The position numbers and the translations under genes are program-made. The notes below the pieces were generated by a model. It did not search any database. It was not told the origin of the DNA and saw nothing but the letters and a program-made list of their open reading frames with translations. Below are positions 25,703 to 34,401 of a stretch of DNA of 64,000 nt, one piece after another (positions within the stretch are counted from its first letter, which is position 1; the number at the start of each line of letters is the position of its first letter). The stretch covers positions 1,616,001-1,680,000 of the forward strand of contig NZ_CP137157.1 of the NCBI RefSeq assembly GCF_040581405.1, in the 5' to 3' direction. Origin of the DNA: Komagataeibacter sucrofermentans DSM 15973. GTDB taxonomy: Bacteria > Pseudomonadota > Alphaproteobacteria > Acetobacterales > Acetobacteraceae.

Positions 25703-25719
25703 CCCAACCCGACAGGCTG
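25703..25719 (-). repeat. Right terminal inverted repeat of the IS
   Basis: 17 bases, exact complement of the left end at 24270-24286. Confidence 0.9.
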
Positions 25720-25821
25720 CTAGATAGATTTCCATAGGCACTAATATACGATGATAGATTTTCCCCTACAGGGAACTATCACACATTATTCTAATTTTCG
25801 TGAGTTTTCTGCGGGACGCCG

Positions 25822-25896
25822 TGGTGGGCGCAACAGGGATTGAACCTGTGACCCCTACCATGTCAAGATAGTGCTCTACCGCTGAGCTATGCGCCC
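25822..25896 (-). tRNA. tRNA-Val (anticodon GAC)
   Basis: A 75-base cloverleaf with encoded CCA. Read on the minus strand: acceptor GGGCGCA pairs with TGCGCCC plus discriminator A and CCA; D arm GCTCAGCGGTAGAGC; anticodon arm CTATC-TTGACAT-GGTAG with anticodon GAC; T arm ACAGGTTCAATCCCTGT. GAC reads GUC and GUU valine codons. Confidence 0.95.
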
Positions 25897-26071
25897 TCGG
25901 CGTCCGCTGAAATGGCTTTTACTGCCCCTTTCAGGCGGGCGCAACCCCTCTTTTCAAAAAAAACGCATTGACCCCCAAGCTGCCGCCTGCCCCTATGGCG
26001 GCCATGCGCTGCCCTGCCTTTCCGTTCCCGCCATCTGCTCGTATGTGGCTGTTCCCCATGGGAAAACCCGC

Positions 26072-26932
26072 ATGACGGAACGCGCCGTGCCGCCCTTTCA
26101 CATCATTGAGCCACACGGCATCCATCGGCCTGTTATCGTGGCGTCTCCCCATTCGGGGCGTAACTACATGCCTGAGTTCCTGCGCCTGTCGCGGCTGGGC
26201 GCGCTTGCGCTGCGGCGCAGCGAGGACTGTTATGTGGAGCAGCTGTTTGAAGCAGCGCCAAGGCAGGGAGCCACCTTGCTGCACGCCACCTTTCCGCGCG
26301 CCTATTGCGATGTGAACCGCGAGGCATGGGAACTCGACCCAACCATGTTCCGCGAACCGCTGCCCGCCTGGTGCAATACCACCAGCCGCAAGGTCAAGGC
26401 CGGGTTTGGCACCATTGCCCGCATTGTCTCGCGTGATGGGCCGATCTATGCGCGTCCGCTCCCCTTCGATGAGGCGGAAAAGCGGATACGCACCTGCTGG
26501 CGGCCCTATCATGATGCTCTGGCCCATCTGGTGCATGACAGCGTGGCGCGGCACGGCTTCTGCCTCCTGCTTGATGCCCATTCCATGCCTGCAGTGAAAG
26601 GGCGCGGAGAGCAGCCGGATTTTGTTCTGGGCAATGCCTGGGGCACGGCCTGCACCCAGCAGATGACGGCGCTGGTGGAGCATGTGCTGACAGGCCACGG
26701 CTACAGCGTTGCGCGCAACGTGCCTTTTGCAGGGGGGTATGTAACCCGGCATTACGGGCAGCCACGGCGCGGAGTGCAGGCCCTGCAATTGGAAATGAGC
26801 CGGGCGCTGTATATGGATCAGGACAGCCTGCAGCCCCATGAAGGCTTCGCGCGCCTGCAATCCGTGCTGATGGAAGTCGTGGCCATGCTGGCGCAATATG
26901 GCGACATGCTGGCGCAGATGGCAGCCGAATAG
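26072..26932 (+). CDS. N-formylglutamate amidohydrolase family protein
   Basis: A 286-residue zinc hydrolase of the FGase family, which in histidine degradation releases glutamate from N-formylglutamate (HutG). Seen: VASPHSGRNYMP, the family's first metal motif, a conserved Asp/Arg block (SEDCYVEQLFEAAPRQG), CDVNREAWELDPTMF, LLLDAHSMP, and the end of the domain ALQLEMSRALYMD. Start ATG 26072 (MTERAV); the frame is open further upstream but the residues do not look native. No hut genes adjoin, so a specific role in histidine breakdown is not implied. Confidence 0.85.
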   Translation: MTERAVPPFHIIEPHGIHRPVIVASPHSGRNYMPEFLRLSRLGALALRRSEDCYVEQLFEAAPRQGATLLHATFPRAYCDVNREAWELDPTMFREPLPAWCNTTSRKVKAGFGTIARIVSRDGPIYARPLPFDEAEKRIRTCWRPYHDALAHLVHDSVARHGFCLLLDAHSMPAVKGRGEQPDFVLGNAWGTACTQQMTALVEHVLTGHGYSVARNVPFAGGYVTRHYGQPRRGVQALQLEMSRALYMDQDSLQPHEGFARLQSVLMEVVAMLAQYGDMLAQMAAE

Positions 26933-27427
26933 GCCACGAGGGCGCAAAAGCGCGGCGGAAGTCGCTTTCATCGCCTGTATGCCCGGCCTGTCACCTTGAT
27001 CCGGGCACGCTCTATTACTGATCTTCTGCCTTTGATCGCAGCGCCTGTTTTCGGCGCCCGGCCTCACATGGCCCGCGCACCAATAAGGCCCGGCGCACGT
27101 CGCCACGCAACGCCAGTGTAAAATACCGCGCATATTGACGCAGCGCACCAATCATTCGCGCAATAAATTTTCCCCTCCCGGCCCGAGACCGGAATAAATT
27201 ATAAGGTATATGGTCTTAATTTTATTATGGATCGCCTCATTCCGGCATGTCCGCTTATTGTAATAGTCTTTTTTTATTTTATGCAGTCTGTCCGCAACCG
27301 GGCAAGGGATACCTCGTTGATCTCCTCACAGCGTGCAGTCCCGGGATTGCTTCCTCAGCAAAACCCCATGATGGAACGAGGAAAAACAAGGATCCCCTGT
27401 AGCCGCTGCCAGTAAAAGGTGAAGATC
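26933..27427. other. Intergenic region before the stress-protein genes
   Basis: About 495 bases. The first part is GC-rich, the last 250 AT-rich; TTGACG at about 27137 is a possible -35 element. A 62-codon open frame in 27227-27415 has no family resemblance. No repeat or RNA gene was noticed. Confidence 0.4.
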
Positions 27428-27787
27428 ATGAGTCATCATATCTCCCTGCATAACCGTATCGCCCTGGCCCCTGCCGATAGTCGCGGGGGCGGCGGTGCCG
27501 CGCACAATCCCGGCAATTTCGCCAATGACCGCGCCAAGGCGGCCGAGGCAGGGCACAAGGGGGGGCAGAACAGTTCTGGCAACTTTGCCCGTGACCCTGA
27601 ACGCGCCGCCGAGGCGGGCCGCAAGGGTGGCCAGCACAGCCACGGCAGCACGGGCCATGAGGCGGAAAAAACCACGCAGGCAAGCCGCGGGGGCACAGCC
27701 CCCCGTTCCGGCAATTTTGCTGATGACCCCGAGCGGGCGGCACAGGCCGGGCGCAAGGGCGGCCAGCACAGCCACAGCAAAACCTGA
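27428..27787 (+). CDS. KGG-repeat stress-induced protein
   Basis: A 119-residue, hydrophilic, glycine-rich protein with three copies of the unit GNFA-x-D-xx-RAAEAG-x-KGGQ, the 'stress-induced bacterial acidophilic repeat' (KGG) motif of E. coli YciG and fungal Con-10 proteins. Probably intrinsically disordered; relatives accumulate in stationary phase or desiccation, mechanism unknown. AAGGTGAAG precedes the ATG. The next gene, a PRC-barrel protein, starts 92 bases downstream in the same direction. Confidence 0.85.
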   Translation: MSHHISLHNRIALAPADSRGGGGAAHNPGNFANDRAKAAEAGHKGGQNSSGNFARDPERAAEAGRKGGQHSHGSTGHEAEKTTQASRGGTAPRSGNFADDPERAAQAGRKGGQHSHSKT

Positions 27788-27879
27788 ACGCACCGGCTCG
27801 GGGCGTGATGGGGCTACACGGCCATGCCGTGGCCCCTTCCCCCTCTGGCTACATGACAGAACCCGCAAGGAGAAGTTTC

Positions 27880-28257
27880 ATGTCTGCTACGGCAACCAGC
27901 ACAATGACCAACAAGCATGACCTCATTTCCTCCGACCAGGTTGAAGGCACGGCAGTGTATTCACCGGCGGGCGAGAAACTGGGCACGGTCAAGTATTTCA
28001 TGGTCGACAAGATTTCAGGCGATGTCGCCTATGTTGTCATGAGCTTTGGCGGCTTCATGGGTATGGGGAACAGCTACCACCCCCTGCCGTGGAAAGCCCT
28101 TCATTATGACCCCAACCGTGGCGGCTACATCGTGGCCCTCACGCGCGCGCAGCTTGAAGGCGCACCGGCCTATGAACAGGATATGTCGCCTGACTGGAGC
28201 AATGACACCTATGGCCAGCAGGTCGATACCTATTACGGCGGATTGCCCCACGTATAA
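27880..28257 (+). CDS. PRC-barrel domain protein
   Basis: A 125-residue cytosolic protein consisting of one PRC barrel: VEGTAVYSPAGEKLGTVKYFMVDKISGDVAYVVMSFGGFMGMG and YHPLPWKALHYDP match the family closely. PRC barrels serve as small ligand- or partner-binding modules; alphaproteobacterial stand-alone forms are often stress induced. AAGGAGAAG lies six bases before the chosen ATG (27880). Pairs with the upstream KGG protein and is followed by a terminator. Confidence 0.85.
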   Translation: MSATATSTMTNKHDLISSDQVEGTAVYSPAGEKLGTVKYFMVDKISGDVAYVVMSFGGFMGMGNSYHPLPWKALHYDPNRGGYIVALTRAQLEGAPAYEQDMSPDWSNDTYGQQVDTYYGGLPHV

Positions 28258-28281
28258 ATCGGGCCGTAATCGGTAAACTTG

Positions 28282-28324
28282 AACCGCAGGTGACAGCTTT
28301 AGGCCGTAACCTGCGGTTTTTTTT
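28282..28324 (+). terminator. Intrinsic terminator after the PRC-barrel gene
   Basis: Stem AACCGCAGG/CCTGCGGTT (28282-28290 with 28310-28318), a 19-base loop, and eight Ts including the stem end. Confidence 0.85.
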
Positions 28325-28346
28325 GGCCTGCCGTAATCATGAAAAA

Positions 28347-28368
28347 TTTCTGGTGAAGCTTTTTTCAA
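28347..28368 (+). repeat. Interspersed gene-end repeat, copy 1
   Basis: This 22-base core (TGGTGAAGCTTTTTTC in the middle) is identical, in inverted orientation, to 46321-46342. It sits in the spacer between convergent genes and may belong to a degenerate family with copies near 28995-29075 and 57641-57695. Confidence 0.6.
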
Positions 28369-28399
28369 GCTGACAAAAACGGCACCCGAAAAGTCTCCA

Positions 28400-28936
28400 T
28401 CATTTTTCCCCTGCGCGCCAGGCCCGTTCCCGCGCGAGAAGTATCTTCTTGCGCACGACACCCCAGCGATAGCCCGACAGGCTGCCATCGTGGCGGATCA
28501 CGCGATGGCAGGGCACCACCACGGCCAGCCGGTTGGCCGCACAGGCCCCGGCGACCGCCCGCACCGCGCCCGGTCGGCCAATGCGGGCCGCAAGTTCGCC
28601 GTAAGTTACGGTATGGCCGCAGGGTATGCCGCGCAGGGCCTGCCAGACCTGCCGCTGGAAGGGCGTGCCCTGCACCTCAAGCGGCAGGTCGGGCATGGCC
28701 CATGGGGTCTCGACGCAGGTGGTCACGACCGCCAGCGCGTGCGCCAGTGCCGCATCATCCGTGCCTCCGGCCCGTGCCGTAGGAAAACACGCCTGCACGG
28801 CCTGTTGCAGCACATGCTCATCCGCATCGAGCATGATGGCCACAAGCCCCTCCGGGCCAAGCGCCACCATGACCATGCCAAGGCTTGAAGGCCCCGTGAT
28901 GAAACGGATGTCGGTATTCTGTTTTAATGGTGCCAT
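28400..28936 (-). CDS. ogt: Methylated-DNA--protein-cysteine methyltransferase
   Basis: Suicide repair enzyme that takes the methyl group from O6-methylguanine (and O4-methylthymine). 178 residues: N-terminal domain, then TPFQRQVWQALRGIPCGHTVTYGELA, the DNA-binding helix-turn-helix, and the active site VVPCHRVI. The end LSGYRWGVVRKKILLARE is of the Ada C-terminal type, but no AdaA Cys-rich domain is present, so it is a stand-alone Ogt and not the Ada regulator. Confidence 0.93.
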   Translation of the reverse strand: MAPLKQNTDIRFITGPSSLGMVMVALGPEGLVAIMLDADEHVLQQAVQACFPTARAGGTDDAALAHALAVVTTCVETPWAMPDLPLEVQGTPFQRQVWQALRGIPCGHTVTYGELAARIGRPGAVRAVAGACAANRLAVVVPCHRVIRHDGSLSGYRWGVVRKKILLARERAWRAGEK

Positions 28937-29031
28937 GACCGGACAGCCTCATTCCGTGCGGCAGCTATTGCAGCAGAGAGCGGGGCTATCATGCAAAAGT
29001 TTTTGGTGACGTTTTTTTAAGCTCAAAAAAA

Positions 29032-29057
29032 GTGCCGCCTTTGAAAAAAGGCGGCAC
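29032..29057 (-). terminator. Terminator hairpin after the YVTN-propeller gene
   Basis: Stem GTGCCGCCTT/AAGGCGGCAC (29032-29041 with 29048-29057); on the minus strand it is followed by a run of Ts. The hairpin resembles the one at 57641-57670 and belongs to the same interspersed repeat family. Confidence 0.75.
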
Positions 29058-29086
29058 CCAAAAACTTTTATTTTTATAACAGTTCC

Positions 29087-30271
29087 TTAACGCAGGATGC
29101 CGGTATGCCCGACCGAGTAGCGGCCCGGCTGCGGCCATACGGTCAGGCCATGAGGCTCCTGCCCCACCGGGATCTTGCGCATGGCCCCCGTGGTGGTGTC
29201 GATGGCGTAGACGACATCATCAAACCGGCCCGAAAGCCACAGCGTTTTGCCATCATTGCTGACATTGCCCATGTCGGGGCTGCCACCGCCGGGAATGGGC
29301 CAGTTGGCCACCACCTTGTCGGTTGCAAAGTCGATCACGCTCACGCCACCCGCCTTGCCATGCGGCGGCCCATGAATCTTGTGCGAGCCACGGTTGGCCA
29401 CGTACATCATGGTGCCGTCACGGCTGGGATACAGGCCATGGGTGCCGATGCCGGTGGGGATGAAGCCCGTTTCGCGGAAGCTGTCGCCGTCGATGACGAA
29501 CACGCCATCGGCATGCATGTCGGCCACGTAAAATTTGTGCCCGTCGGGCGCGGTCAGGATATCCTGCGGCATGCCGCCGCCAGACAGCTTGAGGTAGCCA
29601 ATAACCGTACGGTTGACGGTATCAACCTTGGCAAGGTAGCCGCCAAACTCACAGGTGAAGATGGCGTAGCGTCCGTCGATGGAAAAATCGGCGTGGTTGA
29701 CGCCCTTGCACTGCGGCACCGACACCGACCCCTGCAACGCCATGGTGTGCGGATCGCGGAAGTCGAGCCGTTCACGCGCCTCGGCCACCGTAATGGCCGA
29801 TTTGCCATCGGGGGTGAAATACATGTTGTACGGATCATCCACCGCCACTTCAGGCAGGGGCTGGGTGGTGCGCGGGTCGATGGGGGTAAGCGTGCCCCTG
29901 GTCGTGCCCTCGGCGTTGTTGGTCACCCACAGGGTGCGCAGATCCCACGCGGGCACGACGTGCTGCGGGCTCTTGCCCACCTTGAAGCGCGAGACGACCG
30001 TATAGGTCTGCGGGTCGATCACGTACACATTGTTCGAGCGCAGGTTGGGCACGTAAATGCGCGCCGGATCCTTGGCCACCTCGGGGTTGAGGTTGTTGGC
30101 CCGGGTCTCGGTATAGATGTTGTGGGGGTCGAGCACGGGCGGCATGCCGGGAATGGTGTCAACAGCCTGCGCCATGGCCACCCCACCTTGCAGCAGCAGC
30201 ATGCCCAGACCCAGACCCAGACCCAGACCCAGACCCAGACCCAGAACCGGTAGTTTTTTCTTGTGTGTCAT
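29087..30271 (-). CDS. Exported YVTN-family beta-propeller protein
   Basis: A 394-residue exported protein. The signal peptide is unusual: KKK, then a pure (Leu-Gly)n stretch encoded by a hexanucleotide repeat, then MLLLQGGVAMAQA with cleavage after AQA near residue 36. The mature part has about seven YVTN-type blades (e.g. DPARIYVPNLRSNNVYVID, HKFYVADMHADGVFVID, MMYVANRGSHKI). Such propellers bind partners or cofactors and often occur with PQQ/quinoprotein dehydrogenases, but no catalytic residues can be named. The exported creatininase homologue lies 52 bases upstream in the same direction, so the two are probably co-transcribed. Confidence 0.82.
   Translation of the reverse strand: MTHKKKLPVLGLGLGLGLGLGLGMLLLQGGVAMAQAVDTIPGMPPVLDPHNIYTETRANNLNPEVAKDPARIYVPNLRSNNVYVIDPQTYTVVSRFKVGKSPQHVVPAWDLRTLWVTNNAEGTTRGTLTPIDPRTTQPLPEVAVDDPYNMYFTPDGKSAITVAEARERLDFRDPHTMALQGSVSVPQCKGVNHADFSIDGRYAIFTCEFGGYLAKVDTVNRTVIGYLKLSGGGMPQDILTAPDGHKFYVADMHADGVFVIDGDSFRETGFIPTGIGTHGLYPSRDGTMMYVANRGSHKIHGPPHGKAGGVSVIDFATDKVVANWPIPGGGSPDMGNVSNDGKTLWLSGRFDDVVYAIDTTTGAMRKIPVGQEPHGLTVWPQPGRYSVGHTGILR
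30204..30245 (-). repeat. Seven tandem hexanucleotide repeats within a signal peptide
   Basis: CCCAGA x7 on the plus strand, coding (Leu-Gly) pairs on the minus strand. Since the unit is six bases, slippage changes the hydrophobic core by two residues without breaking the frame. Confidence 0.95.
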
Positions 30272-30323
30272 AGTGTGATCCTGTTCGTCGCGGCCCCTAT
30301 AGCACGCCGTGGCAGCAGCGCAA

Positions 30324-31145
30324 TCAGGGCGAATTCCGTCCTGTTAGGTCGTGTTGCATGGCCGCAACCGTGGCGTTGACCTGCATGTCCGCCCCCACCT
30401 GCCCAAGGGCTGCATCGGCCCGGCGCGGATCGCCGCCATACACGCCCTGCGCCGCGGTGGGCAGCGGGGCCGTACGCAGCGCCTGCTGGCGCACGAGGGC
30501 GGGGTCGAGGGCCAGCATCAGCGCGGTGTCAGACAGGTCGGCATGCGTGCCCACCTCGGCTGCGTGGCCATGCTGGCGCAGCCAGGTTGCATAGGCGCCC
30601 GGCACCACGTCGTAATAGGCAGGCACGTACAGCACGTGCGCGCCCGCAGCCTGCCAGCGGTGGTTGAGCGTATCGGCCACCATGCGCAGATCCTTCTGGT
30701 AGCCGCCATGGTCACCGATCAGCACCACGCGCGTGAAGCCCTGCACGCGAAAGCTCTCGGCTGCATCGCTGAGCAGCGCGCGGAAGGTGGCCGGCGTGAT
30801 GCTGATGGTACCCGGAAAGCGCATGTGCGAGGTGCGCGGCGACGTGCCGCCTTCGGGCACGTAAGCCACCACCGGGGCCACGAGGGCATGGCCCGCAGCG
30901 CGTGCAATGCGGCGGGCGAGCAGCAGGGCGCGCACGTCATGCTTGCCCACCGCGATGTAAGGCCCGCTCTGTTCCGTGCCGCCAACGGGCAGGATGATGG
31001 TTGTATCCCCCCCCTGCACCGCGTTGCGGATTTCGGTCCAGGTCAGGTCCGTAAAATCAACCGTGTCGGGGCTGGCTGCGGCCGGGCCGCACCACAGGGC
31101 GGCAAGCAGGCTGCCCATGGCCAGAAGGGCTGGACGGTTACGCAT
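30324..31145 (-). CDS. Exported creatininase-family protein
   Basis: A 273-residue member of the creatininase superfamily with a signal peptide (LLAMGSLLAALWCGPAAA, cleavage near residue 25). Metal-site motifs are partly recognisable: LPVGGTEQSGPYIAVGKHD (the His of the usual EQHG is Ser), IGDHGGYQKD, and GTHADLSDTALML in place of HAGExET. The family includes creatinine amidohydrolase and the mycofactocin peptidase MftE; an exported form with an altered metal site is unlikely to be either. Start ATG 31145; a TTG three codons earlier is possible. Probably co-transcribed with the YVTN propeller, and divergent from the catalase gene. Confidence 0.8.
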   Translation of the reverse strand: MRNRPALLAMGSLLAALWCGPAAASPDTVDFTDLTWTEIRNAVQGGDTTIILPVGGTEQSGPYIAVGKHDVRALLLARRIARAAGHALVAPVVAYVPEGGTSPRTSHMRFPGTISITPATFRALLSDAAESFRVQGFTRVVLIGDHGGYQKDLRMVADTLNHRWQAAGAHVLYVPAYYDVVPGAYATWLRQHGHAAEVGTHADLSDTALMLALDPALVRQQALRTAPLPTAAQGVYGGDPRRADAALGQVGADMQVNATVAAMQHDLTGRNSP

Positions 31146-31304
31146 GGATGGCAAGGCTCTCCTGCAACAAGCGATTCATGCGCTCCTGTGCCCTGTAGCG
31201 GCACGATTGGCAACAGTCATACGACACATGCATGAAACCCTGCTCACCCATACCCGTTGGAAAAGCCACATCTCCCGCTCTCCAGCACGGACATACACCC
31301 CCTC

Positions 31305-33407
31305 ATGACAAAAACACCCAAAGCCCCCAAGGCCGTGGCGACCCATACTGGCGCCGGTGGCGAAACCCACCAGACCGCTGGCGGCGATACGCCGGTCATG
31401 ACCACCCAGCAAGGGCTGGCGGTGTCAGATGACCAGAATACCCTGCGTGCGGGCGCGCGTGGTCCGGCCCTGATGGAGGACTTCCATTTCCGCGAAAAGA
31501 TCTTCCATTTCGACCATGAGCGCATCCCCGAGCGCGTGGTGCACGCCCGTGGCTACGGCGCGCATGGCTATTTTGAACTGACTGACAGCCTGGCCGATGT
31601 GTGCAAGGCCGATATCTTCAACAGGGTGGGCGAGCGCACGCCCGCCTTCGTGCGGTTTTCCACCGTGGCGGGCAACAAGGGCTCGGCCGATGTGGTGCGC
31701 GACGTGCGCGGCTTTGCCGTCAAGCTCTATACCAGCGAGGGCAACTGGGATCTGGTGGGCAACAACATCCCCGTTTTCTTCATTCAGGATGCCATCAAGT
31801 TCCCCGATTTCGTGCATGCCGCCAAGCAGGAACCAGACCGCGACTTTCCGCAGGCGCAGACCGCGCATGACAATTTCTGGGATTTCGTGTCGCTGTCGCC
31901 CGAGGCCACGCACATGGTCTGCTGGGCCATGTCGGACCGCGCCATCCCCCGCTCCTTCCGCTTCATGGAAGGGTTCGGGGTGCATACCTTCCGCCTGATC
32001 GATGCGGAAGGACAGTCCACTTACGTGAAATTCCACTGGAAGCCCAAACTGGGCCTGCAATCGGTGGTATGGAACGAGGCGCTCAAGATCAACGGGGCCG
32101 ACCCTGATTTCCACCGCCGCGACCTGTGGCAGGCCATCAAGTCAGGCAATTTCCCGGAATGGGAACTGGGCGTGCAACTGTTTGATGATGATTTTGCCGA
32201 CAGCTTCGACTTCGACATCCTCGACCCCACCAAGCTGATCCCCGAGGAACTGGTGCCCGTGCGCCGCGTGGGCCGCCTCGTGCTTGACCGCATGCCTGAC
32301 AACTTCTTTGCCGAGACCGAGCAGGTGGCCTTCTGCACCCAGAACATCATCCCCGGCATCGACTTCACCAACGACCCGCTGCTGCAGGGGCGCAACTTCT
32401 CGTACCTCGATACCCAGACCAAGCGCCTCGGTGGCCCCAACTTCACGCACATCCCCATAAACGCGCCCAAATGCCCGTTCGCCAACTTCCAGCAAGATGG
32501 CCACATGGCGATGCACAACCCCAAGGGGCGCGCCAATTACGAGCCCAATTCGTGGTCGCAGCCCGCCGGTGGCCCGCGTGAGACGCCCGCGGGCTACACC
32601 TCCTTCCCCGAGGAAGAATCCGGCCCCAAGCTGCGCCAGCGCTCGGAAACGTTTGCCGACCACTACAGCCAGGCCCGGCAGTTCTACATCAGCCAGACGC
32701 CAGTGGAACAGACCCACATGCGCGATGCCTTCGTGTTCGAACTGAGCAAGGTCGAAACGCCCGCCATTCGGGCGCGCATGGTCAGCTACCTGCTGCATGT
32801 CGATCAGGCGCTGGCCGAAGGTGTGGCGAGCGGGCTTGGCCTCTCGCCCCTGCCCGAACCCGCCCGCGCTGCCCGCCCGGTGGTGGAAGGGCTGGAACCC
32901 TCGCCCGCGCTGAGCATCCTCAAGAACGGGCCGGACAGTTTTGCAGGCCGCAAGCTGGGCATCGTGGTGACCAACGGCGTGAATGCGGACCTTCTCTCCG
33001 CCCTGATTGCCGCGACCGAGGCGGTGGATGGCACGGTTGAACTGATCGCCCCCACCGTGGCGGGCATTACGGACAGCGACGGTAATGAAATTGTAGCGCA
33101 ACAGAAGATCAATGGCGGCCCATCCGTGCTGTATGATGCCGTGGCCCTGCTACCCACGGTGGAAGGCGCAAACCTGCTGCGCCATGAGGCCACCATGCGC
33201 GACTTCATTGCCGATGCCTTCGCCCACGCCAAGTTCATCGCGCATAATGATGCCGCCGAGATCCTGCTGGCTGCGGCGGGTCTGCACCCACGTGCACGCG
33301 ACGCCGGTGTGATTGCACTGGAGAGCGGGGATGACGCCACTACCTTCATCCAGACCTGTGCGGCGCTGCGCCTGTGGTCGCGCGAAAATCAGGTCCACGC
33401 AGTCTGA
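31305..33407 (+). CDS. katE: Large-subunit (HPII/KatE-type) catalase
   Basis: Decomposes hydrogen peroxide. The 700-residue length and C-terminal flavodoxin/DJ-1-like domain ([21 protein letters not shown] onward) mark clade II catalases. Active site: His in [18 protein letters not shown], Asn in FVRFSTVAG...[15 protein letters not shown], and the heme-ligand Tyr in [10 protein letters not shown]. Start ATG 31305 (MTKTPK); its ribosome site is weak and an in-frame TTG 16 codons earlier is an alternative. Catalase suits a strict aerobe whose periplasmic dehydrogenases and NDH-2 generate peroxide. Confidence 0.95.
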   Translation: MTKTPKAPKAVATHTGAGGETHQTAGGDTPVMTTQQGLAVSDDQNTLRAGARGPALMEDFHFREKIFHFDHERIPERVVHARGYGAHGYFELTDSLADVCKADIFNRVGERTPAFVRFSTVAGNKGSADVVRDVRGFAVKLYTSEGNWDLVGNNIPVFFIQDAIKFPDFVHAAKQEPDRDFPQAQTAHDNFWDFVSLSPEATHMVCWAMSDRAIPRSFRFMEGFGVHTFRLIDAEGQSTYVKFHWKPKLGLQSVVWNEALKINGADPDFHRRDLWQAIKSGNFPEWELGVQLFDDDFADSFDFDILDPTKLIPEELVPVRRVGRLVLDRMPDNFFAETEQVAFCTQNIIPGIDFTNDPLLQGRNFSYLDTQTKRLGGPNFTHIPINAPKCPFANFQQDGHMAMHNPKGRANYEPNSWSQPAGGPRETPAGYTSFPEEESGPKLRQRSETFADHYSQARQFYISQTPVEQTHMRDAFVFELSKVETPAIRARMVSYLLHVDQALAEGVASGLGLSPLPEPARAARPVVEGLEPSPALSILKNGPDSFAGRKLGIVVTNGVNADLLSALIAATEAVDGTVELIAPTVAGITDSDGNEIVAQQKINGGPSVLYDAVALLPTVEGANLLRHEATMRDFIADAFAHAKFIAHNDAAEILLAAAGLHPRARDAGVIALESGDDATTFIQTCAALRLWSRENQVHAV

Positions 33408-33827
33408 AAACGCCCTGCGCCCGCCCCTCCGCCGCGATAGCGGAGGGGCGGGATGACCTTCCCTGAACCAGAAGGATTCTACTTTTATCGTTGCGCGCAG
33501 AATACTCTCGACCTGCCCGCGCAATTTTGAAATCAGGCTCTGGAATTTCCGTGACGACAGGGATTGTGCCGCAGGTCCCGCACCTTCATCTCCAGCATAA
33601 TAAAGTGAAGTGCTGATGATGGGCCAGACTTCTTCCTTCCTGATTTCATGGATATCGTGTGCGACTACATCTTCCCCGAATACCTTTTTCATTATCTCGA
33701 CTGAATCCCTGTTTTCATAAGGTTCGATTAAGACAGATTTCAGAAATACACTATAATTCCAGGCATCTTCTTCCAGAATCTCCACTACCGCATCGAGCAA
33801 TGCCTGATCGACTGCTTTCATTTCCAT
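33150..33827 (-). CDS. Small unknown protein; C-terminal part of frame antisense to catalase
   Basis: I do not recognise this gene. The open frame encodes 225 residues from ATG 33827, preceded by GAGGG five bases upstream, a good ribosome site. The first 120 or so residues look like an ordinary acidic, mixed helix/strand protein ([39 protein letters not shown]) and are AT-rich compared with neighbours. From about residue 125 the frame passes through the catalase hairpin and then runs antisense to katE, with Arg/Pro-rich sequence. The native protein probably ended near 33450 and its stop was lost by mutation or truncation. Confidence 0.5.
   Translation of the reverse strand: MEMKAVDQALLDAVVEILEEDAWNYSVFLKSVLIEPYENRDSVEIMKKVFGEDVVAHDIHEIRKEEVWPIISTSLYYAGDEGAGPAAQSLSSRKFQSLISKLRGQVESILRATIKVESFWFREGHPAPPLSRRRGGRRAFSDCVDLIFARPQAQRRTGLDEGSGVIPALQCNHTGVACTWVQTRRSQQDLGGIIMRDELGVGEGIGNEVAHGGLMAQQVCAFHRG
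33420..33452 (+). terminator. Strong hairpin after the catalase gene
   Basis: A perfect 13-bp GC stem (CCCGCCCCTCCGC with its complement) around a 7-base loop, 12 bases after the stop codon. There is no T run, so it may act as a stability or Rho-linked structure more than as a classic intrinsic terminator. Confidence 0.65.
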
Positions 33828-34004
33828 ATTTCCCTCACTTCAAGACCCCGATAATATTTTTTTACTCGTACGGCTGACACTCATGGCCCGCAAGGTTTCC
33901 GGTGCTTCATGCCCGGAAAGCCGCTATATCCGTTCACGGTGCATGATACCCATCAGGGCAACCGGGCAGGCCTGTCCGGCTGGATGAGACAGGAAGAACG
34001 CTCC

Positions 34005-34319
34005 ATGACCGACCCGAACCCCACGACTGGCCGCCCCGATATCTCCATCCTGTACTGCACGCGCTGCAACTGGCTGCTGCGCGCGGCATGGATGGCGCAG
34101 GAACTGCTCTCCACCTTTGGGGAGGAACTGGGCAGCGTCAGCCTCATCCCGGCCAGTGGTGGCCGGTTCGAGGTCACGGTCAACAGCCAGCTTGTATGGG
34201 AACGCAAGCGCGATGGCGGCTTTCCTGGCCCCAAGGAACTCAAGCAGCGCGTGCGCGACGTAATCGCGCCGGGGCGCGACATGGGCCATATTGACCGCAA
34301 TGGGGGCGCATCCGGTTAG
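34005..34319 (+). CDS. SelT/SelW/SelH-family (Rdx) thioredoxin-like protein
   Basis: A 104-residue protein of the SelW-like family: ISILYCTRCNWLLRAAWMAQELL contains the redox CxxC (CTRC), followed by the conserved SVSLIPASGGRFEVTVN and a C-terminal GGFPGPKELKQRVRDVI. Such proteins are thought to act in thiol redox reactions; no substrate is known for bacterial members. Start ATG 34005 has AGGAAG nine bases upstream. Confidence 0.85.
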   Translation: MTDPNPTTGRPDISILYCTRCNWLLRAAWMAQELLSTFGEELGSVSLIPASGGRFEVTVNSQLVWERKRDGGFPGPKELKQRVRDVIAPGRDMGHIDRNGGASG

Positions 34320-34401
34320 GGTCTGGTCTTTTTTGGCAAGTGTCGCGCACCATGCCGTCGGCTGCATTGTAACGCCTCATGGCGCACCCCATAATAGTAG
34401 C

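Larger units (their letters stand above)
24270..25719 (+). mobile_element. IS1182-type insertion sequence
   Basis: A complete 1,450-base element bounded by perfect 17-base inverted repeats (CAGCCTGTCGGGTTGGG at 24270-24286 and its complement at 25703-25719). CTAG flanks both ends (24266-24269, 25720-25723): either a 4-base target duplication or, since CTAG is its own complement, an extension of the repeats. It carries one transposase gene, broken by a frameshift. The element lies 100 bases from tRNA-Val. Confidence 0.88.
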
